Assembly: GCA_002335175.1 (NCBI GenBank)
Contig: DDCA01000001.1
Span: 1 to 64,000 of the forward strand
Length of the DNA stretch: 64,000 nt
Source: Candidatus Saccharibacteria bacterium UBA2018
GTDB lineage: Bacteria > Patescibacteriota > Saccharimonadia > Saccharimonadales > Saccharimonadaceae
Reading direction: 5' to 3'
The position numbers and the translations under genes are program-made. Below, piece by piece: positions 23,436 through 30,718 of the stretch (positions are counted from its first letter, which is position 1; every line of letters begins with the position of its first letter). The notes under the pieces were generated by a model. It did no database searches and was not told where the DNA came from. It saw nothing but the letters and a program-made list of their open reading frames with translations.

Positions 23436-23984
23436 ATGATACTGTTTTTTGGACCGACTGGCGCCGGTAAGAGCATGCAAGGCCAAATGCTGGCTGTTCG
23501 CGAAGGCTGGAAGTGGCTTAGCACCGGTGAAATGCTGCGGGCGAGTACCGACCCGGATGTTATCAATGTGCTGAAGTCTGGAGATCTTGTCAGCGACGAG
23601 CTGACGTACGAGGTCTTCAATGAAGCGGTCCAGGACGCAAAAGCTAAACATTATGCCAATATTATCGTAGACGGGTTTCCTCGTACCAAAGCCCAGGCCG
23701 AATGGCTCGGTGAGTATCTTGAAAACAACGATGAATCGATCGATCTTGTCGTCGTGTTTGAAGTACCGGAAGCCGAAATCATGCGCCGGCTTGAAACCCG
23801 GGGCCGGATGGAAGACACCCCAGAAACGATAGCAAAACGCATGACGATATACCGCCAAAAAATGTATCCGGTGCTTGGCAGTTTTGCCGAACAGGGAATC
23901 CGGATTATTCATTTGGACGGAACCGGTACTGCCGGCGAAGTCCACGACCGTCTCTATGCTGAAATCGTAACGTTGCCGGAATAA
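23436..23984 (+). CDS. adk: Adenylate kinase
   Basis: A 182-residue kinase (AMP + ATP = 2 ADP). P-loop GPTGAGKS replaces the usual GPPGAGKG, followed by a TGEMLR AMP-binding motif and DGFPRTKAQAE. The LID is of the short type without zinc cysteines (RLETRGRMEDTPETI). TACAAT ends 8 nt before the ATG with no SD site. It is followed by map after 5 nt. The adk-map pair usually sits in the ribosomal protein operon after secY, whereas here it follows rpsU-yqeY. Confidence 0.92.
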   Translation: MILFFGPTGAGKSMQGQMLAVREGWKWLSTGEMLRASTDPDVINVLKSGDLVSDELTYEVFNEAVQDAKAKHYANIIVDGFPRTKAQAEWLGEYLENNDESIDLVVVFEVPEAEIMRRLETRGRMEDTPETIAKRMTIYRQKMYPVLGSFAEQGIRIIHLDGTGTAGEVHDRLYAEIVTLPE

Positions 23985-23989
23985 GCGCT

Positions 23990-24751
23990 ATGTCACAACC
24001 CCCTAAAACCGCCGATCAAGTGCAAGCAATGCGCGACGGCGGCAAAATTCTGGCTACTATCTTTGATGATTTGAAGAAGTATTTGCGAGTTGGGATGACG
24101 GGTCTGGAGGTTGATAACTGGGTGGCCGGCGAAATCAACCGGCACGGCGCTAGTGCCACCTATAAAACTGCTGAAGTCGGGTTTCCAAATGCCATTTGTA
24201 TCAGTGTCAACGATGCTATCGTGCATGGCGTGCCAACTGCTGAACCATTTGAACAAGGTGACGTGGTAGGGTTTGATCTTGTCATTACCTACCAGGGTAT
24301 GAAAACCGACGCCGCGTTTACGGCTGTAATTGGCGAAACGCCTAGCGGAGCGGTTAAGCACTTGCTGAACATGACCGAACGCAGTTTGTATGCCGGAATT
24401 GATGCGATAAACGGCGATGGCACCCGAACCGGTGATATTGGAGCGGCCGTTGAGAAAGTACTGGCGGGGGCGAAGCTCGGAATTATTCGCGACTTGGTTG
24501 GGCATGGTGTAGGAAACGAGATGCATATGCCCCCAGAGGTCCCAAACTACGGCATAGCCGGAACGGGAACTATTTTGAACGTTGGCGATACGATTGCTAT
24601 TGAACCAATGGCAACACTTGGCAGCGAACGGGTTATGACAGACCAAGTTGATAAATGGACGATTAGTACCAAGGATGGCAGCTTAGCTGCACACTTTGAA
24701 CATACCGTGCTTATTACAGAACACGGCGCCGAAATCTTAACGCAGCTATAA
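23990..24751 (+). CDS. map: Methionine aminopeptidase
   Basis: A 253-residue type I enzyme that removes the initiator Met after deformylation. The metal ligands are visible: Asp in FDLVITY, Asp in KTDAAF, His in GHGVGNEMH, Glu in IEPMA and Glu in FEHTVLI. There is no N-terminal zinc finger. It is closely linked to adk (5-nt gap). With def (15708-16283) it completes N-terminal processing. Confidence 0.95.
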   Translation: MSQPPKTADQVQAMRDGGKILATIFDDLKKYLRVGMTGLEVDNWVAGEINRHGASATYKTAEVGFPNAICISVNDAIVHGVPTAEPFEQGDVVGFDLVITYQGMKTDAAFTAVIGETPSGAVKHLLNMTERSLYAGIDAINGDGTRTGDIGAAVEKVLAGAKLGIIRDLVGHGVGNEMHMPPEVPNYGIAGTGTILNVGDTIAIEPMATLGSERVMTDQVDKWTISTKDGSLAAHFEHTVLITEHGAEILTQL

Positions 24752-24802
24752 GAGCAACCAGAACTCTACCCAAACTATCGCATAAGCGCTATACTAATCA
24801 CC

Positions 24803-26062
24803 ATGCAAGAAAATGCCCGTTATGCCGTCGGCATCGACATCGGTACGACCGTTATTCGCTGCGTGGTCGGACACATCGATAGTACAACCGGCGCACCGTC
24901 TGTCGTCGGTGTGGGCCAGGCTCCAAATACGGGCATGAGAAAAGGTGTCGTAGCTAATTTACAAGGCCCTGCCGCAGCAATAGATGCTGCTTTGGGCGAG
25001 GCCGAGCGCATGAGTGGCTACCAAGTTGACTATGCAACCGTCAGTATTAACGGGTCACACATTCTAAGCGTCAAGGCTGATGGCATGATTGCCGTTGGTG
25101 CCATGGACCACGAAGTTACGCACGAAGACCTAATGAGGATAGAAGATGTCGCAACGGTCGGAAAAGTTCCGGCAAACCGCGAAATTCTAGAAGTCGTACC
25201 ACATAGTTACCGCCTGGACGGACAAGATAACATCAAGGATCCGCTTGGTATGACCGGTACACGATTGGAAATCCGGGCTAATGTCGTATCAGCCCTGGCG
25301 CCACATCTTCATAACCTGCAAAAAACAGCTGAAATGGCAAAAGTCGATGCTCATACGATTGTTCCATCAGTCTTGGCCGCGGCCAAAGCGGTTCTGAAAG
25401 AGCAGCAGATTGAAAATGGGGTGGCAGTGATTGACATGGGTGCTAGCACCACGAGCGTGGCCGTATTTGAAGAAGGCGACTTGCAATATGTTGGCGTCGT
25501 ACCAGTCGGGGGTGCAAATATTACCAACGACCTTGCAATCGGGTTAAAAGCCGATCCTGAGATTGCTGAAAAGGTTAAATTAAGCCATGCGAGCGCCACT
25601 GGCCGGAAGAATAATGAAGGGATAAGTGTCAAAGAGGGCGAAGATATTTACACCTTCAGCACATCTGATATTGATGAAATAGTTGAAGCCCGGCTCGAAG
25701 AAATTTTTGAAGCCGTGGAAAATGAGTTAAAAAAAGCCGGCCGGGCCGGACAGCTGCCAAGCGGCGTAGTCCTTACGGGCGGAACCGCCAACCTAGCTAA
25801 TATCGTCGAGTTTGCCCGCACGAAATTGGGATTGGCGGCGCGCGTTGGACAGGTCCACGGTCTTGGCGGTGCAATTGAAAACATTGAACAACCCGAGTAT
25901 GCAGCTGCCTGCGGACTTATGTTAATAGACTCCGAGAGTGCCCTCGGTAACAGTGGTAAAAAAAGTACTCGTGAGCGAAAAAACAACGGCAAGAATGCCA
26001 AGCAATCCTTCAAAAAAGCATCGAACGGCGCCCGCAAATTTCTCGGCAAATTCAAAGTTTAG
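24803..26062 (+). CDS. ftsA: Cell division protein FtsA
   Basis: A 419-residue actin-like ATPase that ties FtsZ filaments to the membrane. It has the phosphate 1 motif GIDIGTTVIR, the SHS2 domain, phosphate 2 motif DMGASTTS and the adenosine motif VVLTGGTANL. The C terminus is long, basic and Lys/Asn-rich (about 385-419) and ends in an amphipathic stretch for membrane binding. TATACT ends 7 nt before the ATG. ftsZ follows after 70 nt with its own promoter-like TGc-TATACT. Confidence 0.95.
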   Translation: MQENARYAVGIDIGTTVIRCVVGHIDSTTGAPSVVGVGQAPNTGMRKGVVANLQGPAAAIDAALGEAERMSGYQVDYATVSINGSHILSVKADGMIAVGAMDHEVTHEDLMRIEDVATVGKVPANREILEVVPHSYRLDGQDNIKDPLGMTGTRLEIRANVVSALAPHLHNLQKTAEMAKVDAHTIVPSVLAAAKAVLKEQQIENGVAVIDMGASTTSVAVFEEGDLQYVGVVPVGGANITNDLAIGLKADPEIAEKVKLSHASATGRKNNEGISVKEGEDIYTFSTSDIDEIVEARLEEIFEAVENELKKAGRAGQLPSGVVLTGGTANLANIVEFARTKLGLAARVGQVHGLGGAIENIEQPEYAAACGLMLIDSESALGNSGKKSTRERKNNGKNAKQSFKKASNGARKFLGKFKV

Positions 26063-26132
26063 GAAACGTGTTCAGGATGCTATACTGATAATGAACAAAC
26101 TTTTTGAATAGAACAGGGTTAGGTAGAGTTTC

Positions 26133-27344
26133 ATGCCTGAAGTAAAGCCAAGCGAAATACAGACATTTGCCAGCATAAAAGTCGTCGGCGTCGGTGGTGC
26201 CGGTGGCTCTGCTGTTAACCGCATGAAAGATGCCGGTTTGGCCGGCGTCCAGTTTATTGCTATGAATACTGACGCCCAGGCGCTTCATAACAGTAAGGCG
26301 GATGTCAAAATTCACCTAGGCAAAGAAGCTACCGGCGGTCTTGGTGCCGGAGCCGACCCATCAGTGGGAGAGAATGCTGCCAAGGAATCACTCGATGATA
26401 TCCGCGGAGCCCTAGAAGGCGCTGATATGGTTTTTGTGACAATCGGTGCCGGTGGCGGAACTGGCTCTGGAGCAGGACACATTGTTGCCAGCGTGGCGCG
26501 TGAACTAGGTATTCTTGTCGTGGGTGTCGCAACGAAGCCATTCAGCTTTGAAGGAGAAAAGCGCCGAGCGAACGCTGAATGGGCCGTAGCGCAGCTGGGC
26601 CGTAATGTCGACACGATGATTACTATTCCAAATGATCGCCTGCTGCAGACTATTGACCGGCGAACGCCTCTGCTCGAAACCTTTAAAATTGCCGATGACG
26701 TTCTTCGTCAAGGCGTGCAGGGCATCTCTGAGCTGATTACCGAACACGGACTGATTAACCTGGACTTTGCTGACGTTAAGGCCATTATGGCCAATGCCGG
26801 CAGTGCCCTTATGGGTATCGGCCGTGCAAGTGGTGATGACCGGGCTGCCCAGGCTGCCCAGCAAGCAATAGAGAGTCCGCTTATCGAAGTTAGTATCGAC
26901 GGCGCAAAGGGCGTGCTATTCAACGTAACCGGTGGTTACGACATGAGCATGAGCGAAATTCAGGAAGCAGCCGAAATTATTACCTCGGCTGTTTCGCCGG
27001 ACGCCAATATCATTTTCGGTGCTACCCTGAAACCCGAGCTTGAGGACGAGTTAATCATTACCGTTATCGCGACAGGCTTCGACAGCGCCTTCTTCGAACA
27101 ACAGGCAGCTAACATGGAGACACCAAGTTCACCGAACCCGGCACTAAGCACAAGCAGCGACAGCGACGTTGACCAGTCAACAGTAGAATCGGTTAACCTA
27201 GATCTCGACAAAGAAGATTCTAGTGTGAGCCTCGACGATGACACCAACGGATCGACAAGTATTTGGAACCAGCCCGAAGAAGACGAAGATGACACGCCGG
27301 CCTTCCTACGCCGTCGCAAGAAGAAAAAGAATACGGAAGAATAG
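26133..27344 (+). CDS. ftsZ: Cell division protein FtsZ
   Basis: A 403-residue tubulin-like GTPase that forms the division ring. The N-terminal GVGGAGGSAVNRM, tubulin signature GGGTGSGAG and synergy loop NLDFADVK are all intact. A variable acidic linker (about 325-385) ends in the conserved DDTPAFLRRRKKKK tail that binds FtsA. TGc-TATACT (26081-26086) gives a leader of about 40 nt with a GGTAGAG site. nrdR follows after 12 nt. Confidence 0.98.
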   Translation: MPEVKPSEIQTFASIKVVGVGGAGGSAVNRMKDAGLAGVQFIAMNTDAQALHNSKADVKIHLGKEATGGLGAGADPSVGENAAKESLDDIRGALEGADMVFVTIGAGGGTGSGAGHIVASVARELGILVVGVATKPFSFEGEKRRANAEWAVAQLGRNVDTMITIPNDRLLQTIDRRTPLLETFKIADDVLRQGVQGISELITEHGLINLDFADVKAIMANAGSALMGIGRASGDDRAAQAAQQAIESPLIEVSIDGAKGVLFNVTGGYDMSMSEIQEAAEIITSAVSPDANIIFGATLKPELEDELIITVIATGFDSAFFEQQAANMETPSSPNPALSTSSDSDVDQSTVESVNLDLDKEDSSVSLDDDTNGSTSIWNQPEEDEDDTPAFLRRRKKKKNTEE

Positions 27345-27356
27345 GGAGGTACTCTG

Positions 27357-27815
27357 ATGCCCGCCCCACTCAACATCGGTGATAGCAGGGTGCTTGAATC
27401 ACGTGAGGTTGGAGATGGAAAGACCATCCGCCGCCGCCGTGAATCACCCGATGGCCGCCGCTTTACTACTTATGAAAGAATCGAAAAACCGAACCTGGCC
27501 GTTATTAAGAAGGACGGCGCCAGGGAGCTCTTCGACCGCGACAAACTGGCTACTGCCATTAAGCAATCAGTCGGGAAATTCTTTTCATCGGAAGTCGAAG
27601 TCGAAGAAATCGTCACCGACGTCGAAGATGCCGTTTACAACCTTGGAGACAGCGAAATTTTTTCACGGCAAATTGGCGAAATGGTACTCGATAAGCTTGA
27701 AGCCCGTAACCAAGTTGCCTATGTACGGTTTGCGAGTGTTTTCCACGATTTTAAAACGCTCGACGACTTCGTAAAGATACTTGCTAGCCGCCAGAAGCAC
27801 AAGGACGACGCATGA
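27357..27815 (+). CDS. nrdR: NrdR-like repressor lacking its zinc-ribbon cysteines
   Basis: A 152-residue protein with a clear ATP-cone domain (about 45-135) and the NrdR-specific IRRRRES...GRRFTTYER stretch before it. NrdR normally opens with a CPxC...EC..C zinc ribbon that binds NrdR boxes upstream of ribonucleotide reductase genes. Here it opens MPAPLNIGDSRVLESR, and the later pair reads ESPDG, so all four cysteines are absent. AGGGAGG fixes the start, so this is not a start error. It may bind DNA in another way or sense nucleotides only. It overlaps the next gene (ATGA). Confidence 0.88.
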   Translation: MPAPLNIGDSRVLESREVGDGKTIRRRRESPDGRRFTTYERIEKPNLAVIKKDGARELFDRDKLATAIKQSVGKFFSSEVEVEEIVTDVEDAVYNLGDSEIFSRQIGEMVLDKLEARNQVAYVRFASVFHDFKTLDDFVKILASRQKHKDDA

Positions 27816-28069
27816 AGGTGACTATAATCTACCGGCCCGTATCGGAACACGCCCGGGACGTCGAGGAATACTTGCGAGATTTTTCCAAGCAAACCGGCCG
27901 CTCACTCGATACACTCGACCCTGATACGACAGAAGGATCAGAAACCTGCCGTGTGTACGACATTGTTGAATACCCCACGGTCATCGCAGTAAGTGATGAC
28001 GGACAGCTTCAGAACAGCTGGCGTGGTTTGCCACTCCCAACCATCAGTGAAGTGAGTTATTATGCCTAG
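27812..28069 (+). CDS. Thioredoxin-fold protein without CxxC
   Basis: An 85-residue protein with glutaredoxin-like elements: MKVTIIYRP strand, helix, VYDIVEYPTVIAVSDDG with the cis-Pro, and a final helix. The CxxC redox pair is missing (RPVSEHA at that place) and one Cys remains (ETCRVYD). It starts inside the nrdR stop (ATGA) and overlaps the VKOR gene by 8 nt, which suggests a role with the VKOR enzyme, for instance as a docking or regulatory partner. A direct thiol-disulfide catalyst is unlikely. Confidence 0.75.
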   Translation: MKVTIIYRPVSEHARDVEEYLRDFSKQTGRSLDTLDPDTTEGSETCRVYDIVEYPTVIAVSDDGQLQNSWRGLPLPTISEVSYYA

Positions 28070-28703
28070 TATGTATGCCCGAATAAAAGAATTCTTTACG
28101 CATGAGGAAAAAACGGTTCGTGACAACCGCTGGATTTTTACGAGCATGCTCGTCGGAGCAATCCTCAGTCTAATTGCTGCCTTTGTGTTATCACTCGAAG
28201 CGATTGAATTAGCTAAGAACCCTGACGCCAAATTAAGCTGTAGCATTAACGCAGTGTTTAACTGCGCAACTGTTGCCAAACACCCGTCGGCCGAAATGCT
28301 GGGTTTTCCCAATAGTTTCATTGGCATGATGGCAGAACCGGTTGTTATAACGGTTGCGATTGCCGGGCTTGCCGGCATACGCTTTCAGCGCGGATTTATG
28401 TTTGCTGCCCAAATCGGCTATACGCTCGGGCTTATCTATGCCTATGTACTATTTTATATCAGCTTCTTTATCATTGAAGCACTCTGCCCGTGGTGCCTGC
28501 TCGTAACCTTGACGACCACAATGGTCTGGTTCGCGTTGACGCGCTACAATATTCGTGAAAATAATCTATTCCTTGCGAAAAATCCGCAACAGAACCTAGA
28601 ACGGATTGTAACAAAAGACTATGACAAGCTGGCAATGTTTGCACTTATCTTTGTCCTAATTGTTGCTATCCTTGTCAAATACGGCAATGGATTTTTTGTC
28701 TAA
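28062..28703 (+). CDS. Vitamin K epoxide reductase (VKOR) family protein
   Basis: A 213-residue membrane protein with about five membrane segments. The active-site pair CPWC is in the fourth helix and the loop pair is CSINAVFNC, as in bacterial VKORs that re-oxidise DsbA with quinone. It would drive disulfide formation in exported proteins, several of which in this window have paired cysteines. No fused thioredoxin domain is present; a separate DsbA-like partner must be elsewhere. It overlaps both neighbours. Confidence 0.9.
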   Translation: MPSMYARIKEFFTHEEKTVRDNRWIFTSMLVGAILSLIAAFVLSLEAIELAKNPDAKLSCSINAVFNCATVAKHPSAEMLGFPNSFIGMMAEPVVITVAIAGLAGIRFQRGFMFAAQIGYTLGLIYAYVLFYISFFIIEALCPWCLLVTLTTTMVWFALTRYNIRENNLFLAKNPQQNLERIVTKDYDKLAMFALIFVLIVAILVKYGNGFFV

Positions 28704-29589
28704 ATTCGGGTCAATGTCTAATAGGGCAGCGGCGCTTACTATATTTTTGGCATGGTACGTAGCAGCTTTTGTAACGACGCTCGCAGTACAGGGAAAATTA
28801 TTCGACACGCTACTTTATAGCGGCAAAGTTCTACTAGTCGCACTGCTTGTTATGAGTGTAATGTTCGTTGTGTCACGCGTCCTTAACCGGACAGACGTCG
28901 TTGACGCCGGTTGGCCAATTGCCTTTGTAGCGATGGTACTTTATGGCTTTATGAACAACCCGTACGACGTAGCAATAGGCATAAACGTTCAGACACTTGC
29001 CAGTGGGCTGGTCATTATTTGGGGGCTGCGGCTGTTCTATGCTATGGTCGGACGTCTACGGAAAAATTCCGAGGACAAGCGTTATGTTGAACTGCGTAAA
29101 AACTGGAAAGGTAATGAAGCCGTTAATACGTATGTGCGCGTTTTTGCGATTCAGGCGTTCTTGGCCTGGGTCATCGCAGCATCGGTTAACCACGTTAACG
29201 TTGCTCTGCCGCAGACGGTTACTTGGGTTGCCATAGGCGGTCTGGTCATATGGCTGGTCGGTTTTGTATTCGAGGCGGTTGGAGACTGGCAGCTGAAACG
29301 GTTTTTGGCAAATCCGACGAACAAAGGAAAAATTATGGCCCGTGGATTGTGGCGTTACACCCGGCACCCCAACTACTTTGGCGAAGTGACGATGTGGTGG
29401 GGGATCTTTTTAGTCGCGCTTGCTACGCCAAATGGATGGCTGGCTATCATTTCCCCTGTAGTTATCACGTACCTGCTTCTTTTCGTGTCCGGTATACCAA
29501 TGACCGAGCAGTCATTTGAAAACAAGCCCGGCTGGTCTGTCTATAAGCGCCGCGTTAGTGTATTTTTTCCGCTGCCGCCGAAGACATAA
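28687..29589 (+). CDS. DUF1295 membrane protein (steroid-reductase/ICMT-like)
   Basis: A 300-residue multi-pass membrane protein. The C-terminal GLWRYTRHPNYFGE motif is characteristic of DUF1295 and related isoprenylcysteine methyltransferase or steroid 5-alpha-reductase folds and binds a cofactor near the membrane. DVVDAGWP in the N-terminal half is also typical. The start at 28687 overlaps the VKOR gene by 17 nt (28714 is an alternative). The substrate is unknown; lipid modification is a reasonable guess. Confidence 0.85.
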   Translation: MDFLSKFGSMSNRAAALTIFLAWYVAAFVTTLAVQGKLFDTLLYSGKVLLVALLVMSVMFVVSRVLNRTDVVDAGWPIAFVAMVLYGFMNNPYDVAIGINVQTLASGLVIIWGLRLFYAMVGRLRKNSEDKRYVELRKNWKGNEAVNTYVRVFAIQAFLAWVIAASVNHVNVALPQTVTWVAIGGLVIWLVGFVFEAVGDWQLKRFLANPTNKGKIMARGLWRYTRHPNYFGEVTMWWGIFLVALATPNGWLAIISPVVITYLLLFVSGIPMTEQSFENKPGWSVYKRRVSVFFPLPPKT

Positions 29590-29642
29590 CCTGTCATTTA
29601 CCTGCAATTTATTCAGAGGGCAAAATTAACATAAGCACCTTA

Positions 29643-29684
29643 TTTACATTCGGTTCGAAGTGAGATACGATGGGCTGTAGGAGG
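29643..29684 (+). promoter_or_regulatory. Promoter and strong SD of the DoxX gene
   Basis: TTTACA (29643-29648), a 17-bp spacer and TACGAT (29666-29671), then AGGAGG (29679-29684) 4 nt before the ATG. Confidence 0.75.
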
Positions 29685-29688
29685 AATT

Positions 29689-30195
29689 ATGGCAAATAAA
29701 ACAACAAAATACGCGTCCGCATGGTACGCACTCGCGGCTACCCGCATACTACTTGGATTCGTCTTTTTGTGGGCATTTCTTGACAAGGCGTTCGGGCTTG
29801 GCGTGGCAACAAAGGCATCAAATGCATGGCTGGCAGGCGGGTCACCAACTAGCGGCTTTCTTCAAATGGGGGTAAACCCAGAGAGCCCATTCGCAGAATT
29901 TTTCCATAGTCTAGCCGGTAGCTCTGTTGTCGACTACTTATTTATGCTTGGCTTGCTCGGTATTGGCGTTGCGCTGCTTCTCGGAGTTGGCCTTCGGATT
30001 GCTGCGGTTACCGGTACGGTACTGCTTCTTATGATGTGGGCAGCCAGTTTACCGCTCGAAAATAACCCGTTGGTCGATGACCACGTAGTTTACGCTGCCG
30101 TCTTGTGGGTTATTGCTGCCGGCCGCCGCGAGCTAAGCCTAGCACCGTGGTGGACTAACCAAGAGACTGTTAAAAAGAATAAGTGGCTCTGGTAA
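29689..30195 (+). CDS. DoxX-family membrane protein
   Basis: A 168-residue protein with four membrane segments. RILLGFVFLWAFLDKAFGLG, GSPTSGFL and DDHVVYA are typical of the DoxX/DoxD type found in actinobacterial and CPR genomes. DoxX proteins have been linked to quinone or thiosulfate redox and to oxidative stress, but the biochemical role in this group is open. It is monocistronic, with its own promoter, perfect SD site and terminator (30215-30248). Confidence 0.85.
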   Translation: MANKTTKYASAWYALAATRILLGFVFLWAFLDKAFGLGVATKASNAWLAGGSPTSGFLQMGVNPESPFAEFFHSLAGSSVVDYLFMLGLLGIGVALLLGVGLRIAAVTGTVLLLMMWAASLPLENNPLVDDHVVYAAVLWVIAAGRRELSLAPWWTNQETVKKNKWLW

Positions 30196-30214
30196 ACAAT
30201 TAAACCATCTTGTA

Positions 30215-30248
30215 AAATGAGGGCAGAAACGTCCTCATTTTTTTGTTT
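30215..30248 (+). terminator. Terminator after the DoxX gene
   Basis: An AAATGAGG/CCTCATTT stem with a 10-nt loop and a T run. Confidence 0.88.
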
Positions 30249-30249
30249 C

Positions 30250-30478
30250 GCGGCTCCGTGCGATACCTCCCTTTGGTCGGTATAGCCGCTCACCAAAATG
30301 AGGTAAGCGGCTATCAACCGTGAATGTTTGCGGGAAGAAATCTGAAAGAAAGTAGACCCCGCCGTGATTCACTGCGATAAAGTGAGCTAAAATAAGTGCT
30401 AAGAATCCTTTCTTAGAAACTGGATGGTACCGCCCAAATGGGTTCCAGTGTCTAAGTAAGGATTTTATTAATTTTTAA
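30250..30478 (+). promoter_or_regulatory. T-box-like leader of the small gene-ileS unit
   Basis: TGGATGGTACCGCC (30421-30434) resembles the T-box core GGTGGNACCGCG. The base after TGG is T, as expected for pairing with the A discriminator of tRNA-Ile. A long hairpin brackets it: AATCCTT (30404-30410)/AAGGATT (30458-30464), CTTAG (30412-30416)/CTAAG (30452-30456) and ACTGGA (30419-30424)/TCCAGT (30444-30449), followed by a T-rich run. An upstream stem pairs 30282-30290 with 30306-30314, and AAAGAAAGTAGA is at about 30347. I could not place stem I and a specifier codon with confidence. Confidence 0.5.
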
Positions 30479-30490
30479 AAGGAGCTACCT

Positions 30491-30718
30491 ATGAGCGAAT
30501 TTCCCTCGTCATCAACCCCAGAGTTTGAGAGAGAGAAAGCGTTACGCCAGGTCATCGAACAGTATTTGCCAGAAGATGCTGAGTTCTTGGCTGATATGGA
30601 TGAGGAAGATCAACTGGGCTATATTTACGGCCAATTACTTGAAATGGGCGAAGACCCGGACGTTATATTACAGGAATTTGGTATAACGGAAAAAGATGAA
30701 GATGAAGATGAAGTTTAA
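30491..30718 (+). CDS. Small acidic protein upstream of ileS
   Basis: A 75-residue very acidic protein of unknown family. It has one helical region (REKALRQVIEQYLPEDAEF) and a glycine-containing middle, and ends in a run of Glu/Asp encoded by GATGAA repeats (30695-30712). An AGGAG SD site is present. It shares its leader with ileS and its last 23 nt overlap the ileS start, so expression should be coupled. It may be a leader protein or IleRS partner. Confidence 0.75.
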   Translation: MSEFPSSSTPEFEREKALRQVIEQYLPEDAEFLADMDEEDQLGYIYGQLLEMGEDPDVILQEFGITEKDEDEDEV

